Source: Kalaharituber pfeilii
Lineage: Eukaryota; Ascomycota; Pezizomycetes; Pezizales; Pezizaceae
DNA length: 64,000 bases
Direction of reading: 5' to 3'
Assembly: GCA_015179045.1 (NCBI GenBank)
Contig: WHUZ01000015.1
Coordinates: 62,001-126,000, forward strand
The position numbers were made by a program, and so were the translations under genes. Of this stretch, positions 21,130 to 32,326 are shown piece by piece (position 1 is the first letter of the stretch; every line of letters starts with the position of its first letter). The notes under the pieces are model-generated. The model was not told where the DNA came from, did not search any database, and saw only the letters and a list, made by a program, of their open reading frames with translations.

Positions 21130-21576
21130 CGATCCGCTACCTCTTGGGCGTCCTTTACTGACTTCTCTCGTTGGGCTCATGGTCAGCTGCTTGCCTCTGG
21201 CAGTCATGATTGCACTATACGGCTATGGTCAGTCCAGCATCAAGAAGCTATCTTTACCTTTGATGGCCATTGTGACTGGGTAGCAATTGTCACCTTCTCT
21301 CCTGACGGCCACCTGCTTACCTCTGGTGGTGGTGGTGGTGGTGGTGGTGGTGGTGATTGCACTATACGGCTATGGTCAGTTCAGCATCAACAAGCTATCC
21401 ATACCTTTGATGGCCATAGCGACTCGGTAACAAGTGTCGCCTTCTCTCCTGATGGCCAGCTGCTTGCCTCCGGCAGTGGTATTACATTGTATGTATGGCA
21501 GGTGCAACAAAATGCGAGCTGCATGCTAGACGATCAAGCCAGCTTGGCTATCACCGGTTTATGGGCAACACCCTAA
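21130..21576 (+). pseudogene. WD40-repeat NLR remnant, copy 1
   Basis: About three WD40 repeats (GQLLASGSHDCTIRLWSVQ; DGHCDWVAIVTFSPDG; DGHSDSVTSVAFSPDGQ) and the conserved C-terminal strand ITLYVWQVQQNASCMLDD. The frame ends with CCC-TAA where the 46-kb copy has CCC-CAA, and homology continues past that stop to the same ENI C-terminus, so the stop is premature. The SHD of one blade is replaced by a (GGT)10 run coding poly-Gly. The N-terminal part and any NACHT domain are absent; LINE sequence abuts the 5' side. Confidence 0.75.
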
Positions 21577-22316
21577 AACAGACTCGATCTCGCGAACATA
21601 AACATCCAGGGTGTGACCGGGCTCGATCCGCTCAATGTTCGCCTGCTGAAGCAACATAAAGCAGTTGGGGAGCCTGTACTTACTGAGAATATATGAAGCT
21701 GATGGGTATAGTATGTAGCGTAGGTGCCTTCTGACACCGCCGAGGCTCACCTTTTCTCTTTGCTATTAGTCTTTTATTTTGCTATTTGTCTTTTATTTTC
21801 CTTTATCCCCTATGTAACTAGCTCGGCGCAGCCCCCAGGGCGGTATGCGAATAATGATATTTCTTGTTTTATAAAAAAGGAATTGCTACGCTCACTGCCA
21901 TTCCGTGGCGATTTTTCTACACTGTCTCCTTAACGTCAGGTTCACACATCTCCGCAGCAGAGATTGAGATATTGTTTCCCCTATAACATGAACTTGAGAT
22001 TGTGAGTTGTCAGTCATTCTCGATAGGCATCAAGCTAAGTAGTATGTCATTAGCTATTTCTATGTTTTATGGTTCTAGCAGCGCAGCTTATATCTTCATG
22101 TATCCTTTTTTTTTTTTTTTTTTTTTATCACGTGACCCCGCTTGTAGCTGTTCGCCATGGCAGGGCTCTTCATGTATCTAAGAAAGGGTAATACAGAGAG
22201 TCCATTATGTAACGAGTGATGTCTGCTTAAAGTGTTCCGAGGTAATAGAAGTAAGTAGCATTACTATCATGATATTCCGGCAATGCATATAAAATGGCGT
22301 CAGCATCTAACCCGTA
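21577..22316 (+). repeat. 3' flank shared with the 46-kb WD40 copy
   Basis: Colinear with 46029-46680, including a diverged tail-1 end (21824-21865) present in both. A 62-bp tail-2 insertion is present only here. Confidence 0.8.
22105..22166 (-). mobile_element. 62-bp tail-2 insertion with empty-site proof
   Basis: 12-bp TSDs TCTTCATGTATC (22093-22104, 22167-22178). The duplicated locus near 46540 lacks it and reads TTATATCTAAGAAAGGG across the site. Confidence 0.9.
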
Positions 22317-23167
22317 CTGTGTTTCACCACAACCCGACGCACACCACGTCTCGACGCACGTTTCACACCAAAACTGACCGCGCGCGACAACATATATCTC
22401 AACCACCAGAATAGAATTTTGTATGCAACTTGTAGAGCAGTTAAATTAAGGACTATGCTTCATATTCCACACCTTAGCTTCTTCAAATATGTTGCTTTGA
22501 AGGGATTTATGAGTCATGAAATTCTTACCATAAATTAGCATAGGCTTGTCATATATTTTTCGCTGTGATATCGCTAGTATTGAATTCCACTTATCACACC
22601 TGAAGTAGATTTGATAAAAGCAGTAGGACACTTAAATATCAATATTCAAAGATGTGAGAAGCACACCAAGAAAAACTTCTCAAGAAGTGGTGGAGTTGTT
22701 CACAAAATTCATTTTCTCATAGAAACTGTATGCAATAATTGTATAGGAAAACTACCTGAAATGGCAATTTGATGTATAAATTAGGCATTAAACAACATTA
22801 AGCCAATTGAAGGACTAATTGACAAGAGGCCTATTGGGGAGACTCTCTAGCCACAATTATATAGCCATTATGGTGACCGTTGAAGAGAAGTTGTGCATTC
22901 TACCCTCCGGTTCACTTTGTATGGGAATTCCATATAAATGCATGCCAAGACATCAATGAAAAACTCATGGCGCCATTAATCAACCACGATGTCTTTTCAG
23001 TGCAAATAGAGGGATTAAAGGTGAAGAATAACCCTTTATTTATTTCTCCTGAAGTCCGCATACAAAATTCTACTCTGGTGGTTGAGATATATGTTGTCGC
23101 GCATGCTCAGTTTTGGTGTAAAACGTGCGTCGGGACGTGGTGTGCGTCGGGTTGTGGTGAAACACAG
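22317..23167. mobile_element. Mariner-type MITE, 851 bp
   Basis: TIRs start CTGTGTTTCACCACA and extend through GACGCACACCACGT to ATATCTCAACCACCAGA. TA flanks both ends (22315-22316, 23168-23169). Arms carry inverted GTATGGGAAT blocks. No transposase frame. Confidence 0.85.
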
Positions 23168-23169
23168 TA

Positions 23170-25757
23170 GTTGGATCCCAAGCTGCGGAACCAGTTTACT
23201 CTACATATTTTCAGGACTACGTAAGGTGTAGATTACAGCGCGTGAATGTGCAACAGAAAGTGCAGGGTTCAGCCTATAAGAAGATCAAGCTGAAAAACGG
23301 AATACCAAGTCACCCTCGCTTTGCGTTCACGTAACGTAGCTGCATACAGCTCGCATTAGCGCAAGCTGAGACGTAACCATCTGTAATTGTGGGCATGCCA
23401 ACTGAACATGTTGGAATTCGGCGTACGTTCACCTGAGTTGCTATATATCCGTCACTGGGTCGGGTACGAAAACAGCTTACAGGTGCTGTTGCATCCTTTT
23501 CTATTGGTGCTGTTACTGCTCTTCTCTCCACATAAGTACTATGCCCTTTATGGCTTAAGTCAAACCTGCTGTATCTTCTTTAACTTCGTTGATATAGCTT
23601 CCACTTTCGTATTCTTGCCGCCTATCATTATTCATGTATATAAATCGGAACATTTTGCGACTCTTCATTCAAAATGAGAAATTAGATTGATAATTATCAG
23701 CTTTTCTTCAAACCAAATCCTCTCCCGCTTCGGGCAGAAATCACATATTCTTCCACGTGATCTGAGTGGTCGTTCCCACCTTCTCATAGTTAACGTAGTA
23801 ACCTTCCTCAGAGAATCTCTGGACGCATAAGTGCCATGGCTTAACATGAATCGACGAGGCTGTAATATTGCTGACGCTAACCAACAACGGAGAAAACTTG
23901 CAATGTAAGAGGGGAGCGATAGTGTCTACTATCCTCAAAGTGACCGGAAGGTTGAGAACTGGCGGAATACGCACATAAAGCTTGTATTCACATGTTGAAT
24001 AGCGAATGGGAACGTGGGTGCAAAAGTGTAGTATTGCAAGAGTGCCGAAAAGATTGCTTGCTTTCCTAATTGCAGAACAAACATGCTACTTTAATCTACA
24101 TATTAAGGAAGGAAGCAAAGAAAGTAATAACTCGAATCACAAAGTAAAGAAAGATTTTATGTCAAAGAATTCCAATGATGAAAGAAGTCCAAATAATCAA
24201 AGAAGAATAATCAAAGAAGCCATAGCAAGATCCATCCTTTAAGCCAGAGTGACAACCTCGTATCACAAGGCTTGGCCTATTCCGGTGCAATACCAATTTT
24301 TTCAGCTTCCCCACAGCAGCTCGTTTACAGCAGCTAACTCCTGAAGGAATCTTGGACGGACTTCTGACCTTGCCACTCTAGTTACCTATTATCAGGCGCA
24401 GAAAAAAACACTTCTGATAGCATTGCAACATCCCCCAAGGAGTTGCGCAGCTTCAAGCAAGATTTCAGAAATCCAGCCTTATAGTCACGTTAGGGTGTCA
24501 ATGTCTTATTGCATGCATGAGCGAGGGGCTAGATTAATGTTTCTCCAACACCAAGAACATGGATTAATTGGATGCACTGTATTAGGAGTAGAACCATATT
24601 ATCTCACCAAGATATACAGAGATAAACGTTTGGATATACTGAATAACCAATAGTAGTGCGAACTTGCTATGTAAGAAAATTTCCCATCAGTATCTTATTG
24701 GTGAGCAACTGATATTGCACCATTTTTACTATACTCCTGCTAGCGAATCCTACCATGGCATGAGATACCGTACTATTGTACCCACTGAGTTTCTTCATGT
24801 GACACCCAAATTGAGTCTTGGCATCAACGGATGCCTGTCATCTCCCAGAACAGGCACGTTGAAGGAGACTTCGGATGACGGAGGATTCCGGATATCTCTG
24901 CCTGTGAAGATATAACTTTGAAACTTCGCTGAGAGCAATATCAGTACCTATTGCATGACCAGTAATTTTTCTGGAACCTTTTCTATGCACTATCTGTACT
25001 TTTATAAGTACAGTCACTGAGCAAAAGTCTTGGTGAAAGCGATGCGGTGACAGGGTCCATAAGAACAAAAATTGAAATATCCCAACCATCAGTGACCCGA
25101 TTAACGTATAACTTGAACAGGCGGTAGTATATAGGGTATGGAAAAAGCTACAGTGGAGGAAGGGACTATAGCATAATGGTCAGTGGTGTAGCATTGCAAG
25201 AAACTGCTTGGTTACTGGAGACTGCATACAGAAACCAATACTTTTTAGGTTCTATACACTGCTACTATTATAATCAGATATATAAAGGTGATCTTTTATA
25301 TAACAGATGGTACCTAGAGTTTTATAATTCCAGTGGTAGAACTGCATTTCGAGCTCTGGGGTTGGCGAGCAAAAATTAGAAACCTTGAAAATGTCAAGAC
25401 TATCAAATTCCCATACAAAATTGATGTTTTGAGACATAAATTGGTATATAAAATTTAATAGCTCTCCACAGAACCCATAACATCATGAAAAAAATATTAA
25501 AAATATGAAATTGGATTGACTCAGGATGTATTTTCATACCAGAGCATATTAGGGACAAAAAGGTTTTCCTCATGGAGAGCAAAACTATTATGCAGTACAA
25601 AGTTTGAAAAACATCACTATTATTTATTCTTTCATTAATGATGTATATATTTGGCTGCAGTTATTGTCATGGTTCCTCCTTATGCTATGTGATGCTATGG
25701 GCAAAGCTCTACAAACCGCAGGTGCAAGTTTCGTAATTGCACTATTGGACCAGGAGA
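23170..25757. other. AT-rich gene-free stretch
   Basis: No frame with protein-like content. A diverged terminal motif lies near 23455-23480, a promoter/LTR-like block (TCATGTATATAAATCGGA, 23632-23649) resembles 54530-54550, and a lone mariner-type end (ACAGTCACTGAGCAAAAGTC) starts at 25009. Confidence 0.45.
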
Positions 25758-25759
25758 TA

Positions 25760-25836
25760 CTAGCCAGTAAAATATGTATTCGGACAGGGGTACTAATAGT
25801 ATGCGCTATGTCCGAATACATATTTTTACTAGCTAG
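25760..25836. mobile_element. Foldback MITE, 77 bp
   Basis: Arms CTAGCCAGTAAAATATGTAT / ATACATATTTTTACTAGCTAG-type inverted repeats around a ~20-bp loop, flanked by TA on both sides. Confidence 0.65.
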
Positions 25837-25920
25837 TATGAGCGTTTGAAGCAGCGTAAGCAGGCACTCAGAGCCCAGCATATTGTAATCAATACTGTAC
25901 GAAGAGGCCCAAAAGATCAC

Positions 25921-26181
25921 CCTTTTTTTTTTATTATAAATATCATCGATCGCTTGCCGCCCGTGGGGCTATGGTGATTTAAATACATGGTATCAGAAAT
26001 AAGGAAGTAAATAACAGGCTGGCTAACTAAGGATAAAAATAAACTAAAGTAAAAAGGAGTCCTGCGCCCGCTCTTGGGTGTCACTGTTCCATCCATCCCA
26101 GTAGTGTCATCAGTGGGTTCACTTTCTCTTCCGCGCTCCCCGTGGGGGTTTCAGGAGTGCATCTCTTCCCCTGGCCATAAC
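25921..26181 (-). mobile_element. 261-bp LINE 3' end, tail-1
   Basis: Poly(T), diverged hairpin (GCCGCCCGTGGGGC), 3' UTR and the last ORF2 codons. 7-bp TSDs AGATCAC (25914-25920, 26182-26188). Inserted into the RT region of another LINE. Confidence 0.7.
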
Positions 26182-26353
26182 AGATCACTCATTGATCGGG
26201 AGAAGGTGAGAAAGGAGATCGACAGGGTACAGTACTTATTTACGGGAACGGAGCCCAGGTCAGCTCCAGGCCTAGACGGGATACAGTACGGTTTGCTACA
26301 GAAACTAAAAGGGACGGTATTATGGGAATTGGTTAGCGAGAGAACCATCGACT

Positions 26354-26403
26354 TTTTTTCAAATTACGTAACCCCGCTTGCAGCTGTTCGCCATGGCAGG
26401 GCC
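26354..26403 (-). mobile_element. 50-bp tail-2 insertion
   Basis: TSDs ACCATCGACT (26344-26353, 26404-26413) around the tail-2 hairpin in the RT region. Confidence 0.85.
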
Positions 26404-26419
26404 ACCATCGACTATGAAA

Positions 26420-26740
26420 GATATGAGCTGAGGCATGTATACGAGCTGAGGCATGCAACGAGTTAAGCTGATGCGAGACACAAGCTGATGCTGTCGTCAT
26501 GTTCAGCTGTTCTTACCACTGCATATATCGTCATCTTCAGCTCTCATCATATTGCAGCAACACAGCCTCATATCTTGGCTCAGCTACTTTGGCAAACTCA
26601 TGCTCGTGACAACGTCATAAGCATTAATAAGTCTCATGACTACGTCATATATTTTAATGACTCTCGTGTATATAAATCATTTTTTTCTCTCTCATGTTCA
26701 GCATCAATTAATTCATTAGTCCTCACTGCTTTATTACCAT
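26420..26740. other. Foreign segment inside LINE RT
   Basis: Interrupts colinear RT coding sequence; contains GTGTATATAAAT and repeated GAGCTGAGGCATG. It may be a solo LTR (TGAGCTG...TTTTTAACA), but no TSD matches. Confidence 0.3.
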
Positions 26741-28150
26741 CTCGGTTTTTAACAAATCTGGGTAAGGTTTTCGAAGTAGTCATGATACTCAAGAAGGGCA
26801 AGGACAGACGCCAAATTGGGAGCTGGAGACCGCTAACATTGCTCAATACAATGGCCAAGCTGGGGCAGAAGGATGTCGCAAAGATGCTACCAGCTCAAAA
26901 TGAGGTAGCCGCTATTCCATGAGGCCCAGACTGGAGGCAGACCATTCCGAGGCGCAGAGGGCCTAGTGCCAGTTGTTCCCTCACCTCCTTCAGCACCTTC
27001 ACACGCATCGAGAGGTCAGCGAGGCCCTAGCGGCTTTTGCGAATGGGTTCTACAGCCAACGACGTTTAACCAGTGCTGTGATGGAAAAGGCAGAGCAACA
27101 GTGACCATGACAGATGGAACACCTCAAGAATCACCACTGTCGCCATTCCTCTTCCTGATAGGGGTACGAGCAGTCATAGCAGCCTCGGGCCGGATGCTAT
27201 TCACTCGCTCCTACATACAACATACACGCTGTGATTTCACATAGCTCACTACGAGGACTGAACTTGGCATCAGAGATCACCGGAAACGTCTTGAGGAGGA
27301 GACGGGGCGGGAGGGATTCACACCGGATACGGGAAAGAGGGAGATAGTTATCTTTGGGGGCCGAAGGACTGACATACAGGCTGGCAGGGCTAACCTGGAC
27401 TGGGAACTCAAATTCGACACCCACTTCCAGAGAGGTTGAACCTCGGCAATGCATCTGGGCAGTGGTGAACAAGCCGGTCAGATTAGGCCCCACCTGCAGA
27501 AGACAGATTTACACAAGCATAGCAAGACCAATAGTATGTTGGGGAAGCTGGGCCTGGGAAGAATATGCAGTCAAAGCGCCGGTAGACAAAAAATCAGAGC
27601 CCTAGAAGAATGGCAATACACAGCGGCTAGATCAATAATTGGCACCCCATGGGGTACACGACGGGAATTAGTTGAGGATCTAGCCAACCTGGAGTCAGTC
27701 TAGATCTTCATAGAGGGCGAAAGGGCACGGGTGGAGGGCAGGGCACTAAGATTTCAAAGGGAGTCGAAGATATTAGACCAGGAAGAGGGGACCACCTACC
27801 TGAGAGGCTCTTTGGATTGGGAGGAACCCCTCCCACTAGCAACACTCCCATCATCGCTGTCAGCGGCAGAGAAGAATGGGAGAAGAAACTGGCAGATGCG
27901 GAGGATAAAGGATGGAAAGTAGTATATAGGGATGGCAGCAGGATTGGTGAAAGGGCCGGAGTGGGAAACTGGCGGGGGGGCAGGACGGAATCCACCTATC
28001 CGGGGCAAGAGCCACTGTCAACGATGCGGAGCTGTTAGCCATAGCCAACGCCCTAGAAAACGGCGATGAGGAAGTACTCGTCCACTCGGACTCACAGGTG
28101 GCCATCAACAGACTGCAGGAGGTCGCGGAGGGGAAGCCGACCCTAGACGG

Positions 28151-28200
28151 CATCGCCATAGCACACAGGGCGGCACGCGATTAATGATATAAAAAAAAAG
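28151..28200 (+). mobile_element. 50-bp tail-1 insertion
   Basis: Perfect 12-bp TSDs GACCCTAGACGG (28139-28150, 28201-28212). Inside RNase H. Confidence 0.88.
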
Positions 28201-28248
28201 GACCCTAGACGGGACCAGCAGAATGGTTAGAAGGTCCTGGGAAGGAAG

Positions 28249-28760
28249 TGACTGAACGTCGACCCTGGAATTCCGGCTTCGCACTTAGAACAAGGAGGGC
28301 TTCGTCACGTAGGAAAAACAAGAGAGAGCTTCTGAAGGAATAAAGAAGATCTCTACCGTTGGGTCCAATAAGTCTGATTAATTAAAGAGATGCAGAACAA
28401 ACAGGATTATATACATAATGAGCATTGCATGACGTGATTGCAAAACCATGACTAGACAGGCAGGTGTAACATATCAGGCAGGTGCGGTAGTAACGGAATG
28501 CATGGCTTGCAACTAAGCGCTGTGGCGTGAAGTTGGTACTGTGGCGTTATTGCATGATAAATGAAAGAACAGAACAGCAACCAATAAACAGACGAAACAG
28601 CAGTCAGAAGGAACTATCTATTAGTAACAGTAACAGGAAGAAACGTATTCATTAGTAACAGTAACAGAATGAACGTATCCATTAGTAACAGCAACATACG
28701 GGTAGCGGATGTAAGGTGATAGATAGCTCGAAAACGGGTGGCGGATGTCATGTTTCGACA
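28249..28760 (+). mobile_element. Solo LTR, 512 bp, family C
   Basis: TGACTGAACG...TTTCGACA with perfect 5-bp TSDs GGAAG (28244-28248, 28761-28765). Excising it restores the RNase H frame (SWEGRTARGR). A second copy lies inverted at 60117-60651. Confidence 0.85.
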
Positions 28761-29313
28761 GGAAGGACAGCGCGGGGGCGGTTATACGTGGCCGTAATGT
28801 GGGTCAAGGGCAGAGAGGCAATGAAGAGGAAGACAAGGCAGCAAAGATAGGGACCTTCCTACGCTACCAGGGCGAGGTTGTTACGGAGGCGGGGATGCGC
28901 ATGGCGGTCAAAGCACAGCGAGCTCGGGAAAGGAAGATACTGGGCATGAATTACAGAGCATGGCAGAGACTGGGTGGTTTGGTACGCACCTTGGCAGGTC
29001 TTTTAGGAGAAAACGACTTGAGCGTGTAGAGGTATAAAGTGGGCAAGGCAGACAGCTCGGAATGCAGATGGTGCGGGGGGAGAAGAACATGGCCACATAC
29101 ATTTGGAACAGGCGCGAGGTATGGAAGAGGATGTGGCCAGGAGAGCTGGAAGCGATATGTACGCCCCAGCGGCAAGAGAGGGTCAACGGTGTTGGAGGAA
29201 GGACGAAGTCAATTGATTGATTGACTTTCAACCTACGTACAGGAGGAAGTTCGAGACCTATCTATAATTAAGATCTCGAGTACAAAAAGAATCTAGATAT
29301 TTCCAAATAAGGA

Positions 29314-29838
29314 TTTTTTTTTTTTTTTTTTTTTTTTATTTCATTAATCGCGTGCCGCCCTAAGGGCTATGGCGATATTTAAGTACATAATTGAAAATAT
29401 AAGATGGATAGAAGAATATAAGAAAAAATTGAGATAGGAGTCTCCATTCTTAAACCTCCGCTGCCCATACCAAGACCTTGGCCACTTCCACCCCCCCCCC
29501 CCTTCGGTTGTCTCAGTCCGTCCGCCCCTTCCGATATCTTGTCCTTCCATGGCTTGCAGTCTGTGGCTATATGTGTGAAGTTTTCCGGGGCCTTGCCACA
29601 CCATCGACATTCCGGTGAATCCGCCTTGCCTATGCCGTATCTCCATTCTTTAAGTCCTTTGTTCCCCAGTATGCCTGCCAGGGTTGATACCAGTCGACGG
29701 TTGTCTAGCTCCTTTAGTGCGGTATGAGAGTTTCAGGCGGTTTCTCTCCTCCGCTCTGAGAGCTTTCCCTTCCTGTCATATGCCTGCTTCCGTCACTACT
29801 TCGTCCTCGCACTGCAGTGCTGTGCCGACTTTGGCGGC
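29314..29838 (-). mobile_element. 525-bp LINE 3' end, tail-1
   Basis: Perfect 12-bp TSDs TCCAAATAAGGA (29302-29313, 29839-29850). Encodes RNase H end (KVGTALQCEDEVVTEAGI) and zinc-knuckle remnants, a 3' UTR, hairpin and poly(A), read on minus. Confidence 0.88.
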
Positions 29839-30169
29839 TCCAAATAAGGAATGAAACAAGTCACGTGTGTGTAATGTGATGCTCACATGACTTTAGAAAT
29901 ATCTAGAAGGATCAAGATTAAAAACGTAGAGACAGAAACATCCAAATTACATGATGTATGACAGACGAATGAGGTATGAGAGAACTAGAAAGTAGTAGAA
30001 AGTGGTAGAATTACCGAATGATATAGAAGAACAGAACGTGGTGGAAAGACTGGACGTTGCACTATACCATCTTCAACAAAGGGGACCCCGTGGTGAGCTG
30101 TTGAGGTGGATAGTGAGATAATTGTCTGTTGTAATGTTTTATTTTATGGTTTTCATTTGTCTCCTCTGT

Positions 30170-30226
30170 GAGTAATCCTGTCATAGCCCACCGGGCATAC
30201 GAGTAATGATATTTTTTTTAAAAAAA
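30170..30226 (+). mobile_element. Degenerate tail-1 fragment
   Basis: GTCATAGCCCACCGGGCATACGAGTAATGATAT-like hairpin, then mixed T/A run. No TSD seen. Confidence 0.5.
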
Positions 30227-30344
30227 AGTAGGCACTATATACTCTATATGAATCTCGATATACTACATAACGAAGCTTTTTCTCGCTCCCACTATGTGTC
30301 TCCGCTAGTAGTGCCGAGAATTGCCCCAAGGAAAACAAGCTTGA

Positions 30345-30550
30345 TGTCAGGATGACCGAACAAAGTATCAATGATGCGATGATGATGATGATGAGAGAGA
30401 AGCTTGTTATTTAGCACTTAAATGTTACATGGAATAATGCAATAACCGACGCGCTGGATGCCTATATATAGAGGCCTAAACGGCCCTCCACAAAGGAAGC
30501 GTTGTCCTAAGTTACGCCCATATTTCGCTGCTACCGCAAACACTGTAACA
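30345..30550 (+). mobile_element. Solo LTR, 206 bp, family A (Gypsy)
   Basis: TGTCAGGATGACC...CTGTAACA, matching the 61166-61418 LTR including TATATATAGAGGCC and GCGTTGTCCTAAGTTAC. Flanks CTTGA / CTTGC match at 4 of 5. It lies across the 3' end of the membrane-protein gene. Confidence 0.75.
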
Positions 30551-32284
30551 CTTGCCCTCAGCCGCCTCCTGCCTAGAAACTAGCCACCACAACAGTATTA
30601 CTACCAACCAGGAGACAGTCAATACCACTGGTATTGCTACCATATCCTCCAACCGAAGTGTTGCCGCACTTTCCGTGTAAATAACGAAATCACCATTCCC
30701 AGGAAAGGGCTGCCCGTCATCCATTCTGAGTGCATTATAGCTATGATTTTTCACTAAATCTCCACCTTGAGACAACCATTTTCCATAGTCAATTACCGTG
30801 CTTCTAAAGAGCTCCTTGGCCATGACGTGTGCTCCATACACCAATCTTTTGATATCAGCTGATGCCGAGGCTATATTAGCATCGAGCTCCCCCGGTTCTT
30901 CCATCCTGCTGAATGATTCGAGAGCCAGAGGCTGAAGAAGCGTCCCAAGGAAGCACAACAGAGGGCTGCCCATGCGACTTTCACTGTTTTTCCAGTCAAA
31001 GAATTTTTCTAGAACTCGAGTTGCTCCGTCAGAAAGGTCGAGATTAGGCACTTTGTGTTCTCGAACATCGACCAGCGTGCCTATCCATCCCCGATAGGAC
31101 CAGGTTTGCATTTCCCAGCATTGCAGTGGAGGTCGTCTAAGGTCAATAACAGGATGATCATCACCAGACAAATGGTGCGTATAGTACCAGGGGTCATTAC
31201 TGCCGAAGTCTGTTTCTAGGTCCCACAATATTGGGAGAACAACAAATTGACTAATGGGCTGTGGCATTGGCCGAACCCCTTCTCGAAGTTCCGGGGTTAA
31301 AAACCACGCCATTGGTACCTGCGCCGGGTACTTCCATGAGAGGTTGGATGGCTTGTAAAGCTCGTCATTGGGCCATAGCGTCCACACGGGGGAGGGTGGT
31401 TGGCTAGAATTTCCTAAAATGTCATCATATACCCATTCGTACATAAACTTGCAAGTTCCATTCAACCTAACGGTAAGGTCACTAGCATGCTGTAAGCCCA
31501 TCTCATGCCCTGTCATAGTAATGGTGTAGGTCATGGTGTAACTCGTTTCCTGTGACCTGTCATCGGGAGGGGGTGTTTCAATCTGCTCAAAGAGTACGCT
31601 CTTGGTAAGCTGCTGTTGCAAACTTCCGCTGTCGACGGTGGCAATTGCACGTGATGCAGGACCTCGTAATTGGAAAAGTTGAAGACCCTTCATGGCGGAT
31701 TGTTCGCTTCGCAAATAGAGATCGAGGTTCATGAAGAAAACCGTATATGGGTTCGCTGGGGCAGCATTTCCTATCACAAAACGGCTTGGAAGGATGACAC
31801 CTGCAACAACACCACCCAGTACAGTCCCAATTGCGGCAAGAAGAATAACTATAGTAATAGTGAAGTTGATCCAAGGGAATTCCAGCTGCGCAGGAGGGAT
31901 CGATTTGGATGCTATCCAGTAGGCAGTAAGAATGTCGTAGCAACACTTCAGCATAACAATTGACGCTTGTACAGGCTCGGTAATTTTCCAAGTAGCCACA
32001 ACAGCAATGGGATATTGGTTCATAAGTCGCTTAGGGCTTAGGTACCGCACACCAATGGTTATCGTGATCCACCACGCTGCGAAGATGGCAGTGACAAGTA
32101 TTGTATACAGCGAGGTGATATAGATCTCCTGCGACCTCGGAACAGCAATGGCATTCTTACCGCCTCCAGGGAAAGGCATGACGAAGTGCTTGCCGATAAT
32201 GTATTGGGACGGGTAAATGCCGTTAGCATCAGGGTAGCCCAAGGTTTGTTCCACCGGGAGGATGCTGGATGTATTCTCGCTCAT
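30512..32284 (-). CDS. Hypothetical membrane protein, C-terminus replaced by LTR
   Basis: An open frame of 590 codons from ATG at 32284 (MSENTSSILPVEQTLGYPDA); the in-frame ATG at 32326 is less likely. Predicted membrane segments lie at about residues 54-78, 140-165 (ITIVILLAAIGTVLGGVVAG) and 552-571 (IPVVLTVSWLVVILLWWLVS), with a large, probably extracytoplasmic, domain between them containing N-glycosylation-type sites (NLSW, NSSQ). I do not recognise the family. The last 12 residues and the stop codon lie inside a solo LTR (30345-30550), so the native tail after EAAEGK is lost. The rest is undamaged, so the insertion may be recent or tolerated. Confidence 0.6.
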   Translation of the reverse strand: MSENTSSILPVEQTLGYPDANGIYPSQYIIGKHFVMPFPGGGKNAIAVPRSQEIYITSLYTILVTAIFAAWWITITIGVRYLSPKRLMNQYPIAVVATWKITEPVQASIVMLKCCYDILTAYWIASKSIPPAQLEFPWINFTITIVILLAAIGTVLGGVVAGVILPSRFVIGNAAPANPYTVFFMNLDLYLRSEQSAMKGLQLFQLRGPASRAIATVDSGSLQQQLTKSVLFEQIETPPPDDRSQETSYTMTYTITMTGHEMGLQHASDLTVRLNGTCKFMYEWVYDDILGNSSQPPSPVWTLWPNDELYKPSNLSWKYPAQVPMAWFLTPELREGVRPMPQPISQFVVLPILWDLETDFGSNDPWYYTHHLSGDDHPVIDLRRPPLQCWEMQTWSYRGWIGTLVDVREHKVPNLDLSDGATRVLEKFFDWKNSESRMGSPLLCFLGTLLQPLALESFSRMEEPGELDANIASASADIKRLVYGAHVMAKELFRSTVIDYGKWLSQGGDLVKNHSYNALRMDDGQPFPGNGDFVIYTESAATLRLEDMVAIPVVLTVSWLVVILLWWLVSRQEAAEGKCYSVCGSSEIWA

Positions 32285-32326
32285 GTTTATCGAGGTCTGC
32301 CTAACTAGCATAATTAGTATTATCAA

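Larger units (their letters stand above)
26182..29230 (+). mobile_element. LINE copy with RT, RNase H and zinc knuckle, broken
   Basis: Plus-strand ORF2 in pieces: RT (REKVRKEIDRVQYLF, SAPGLDGIQYGLLQK; VVMILKKGKDRRQIG, SWRPLTLLNTMAKL; TPQESPLSPFLFLIG), then RNase H (WKVVYRDGSRIG, NDAELLAIANAL, VLVHSDSQVAINRL; VMWVKGRE, EEDKAAKIGT) and the C-terminal ECRWCGG. The catalytic RT YADD box is not recognisable. Many frameshifts; insertions at 26354-26403 (tail-2), 28151-28200 (tail-1) and 28249-28760 (solo LTR) plus unexplained sequence at about 26420-26740. Domain order fits RNase H-bearing fungal LINEs such as the Tad clade (family knowledge). Confidence 0.8.

Noticed and set aside
25009..25040. 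Mariner end ACAGTCACTGAGCAAAAGTC as one side of a local element
   Set aside because: No inverted mate within the surrounding 3 kb; treated as a solitary end.
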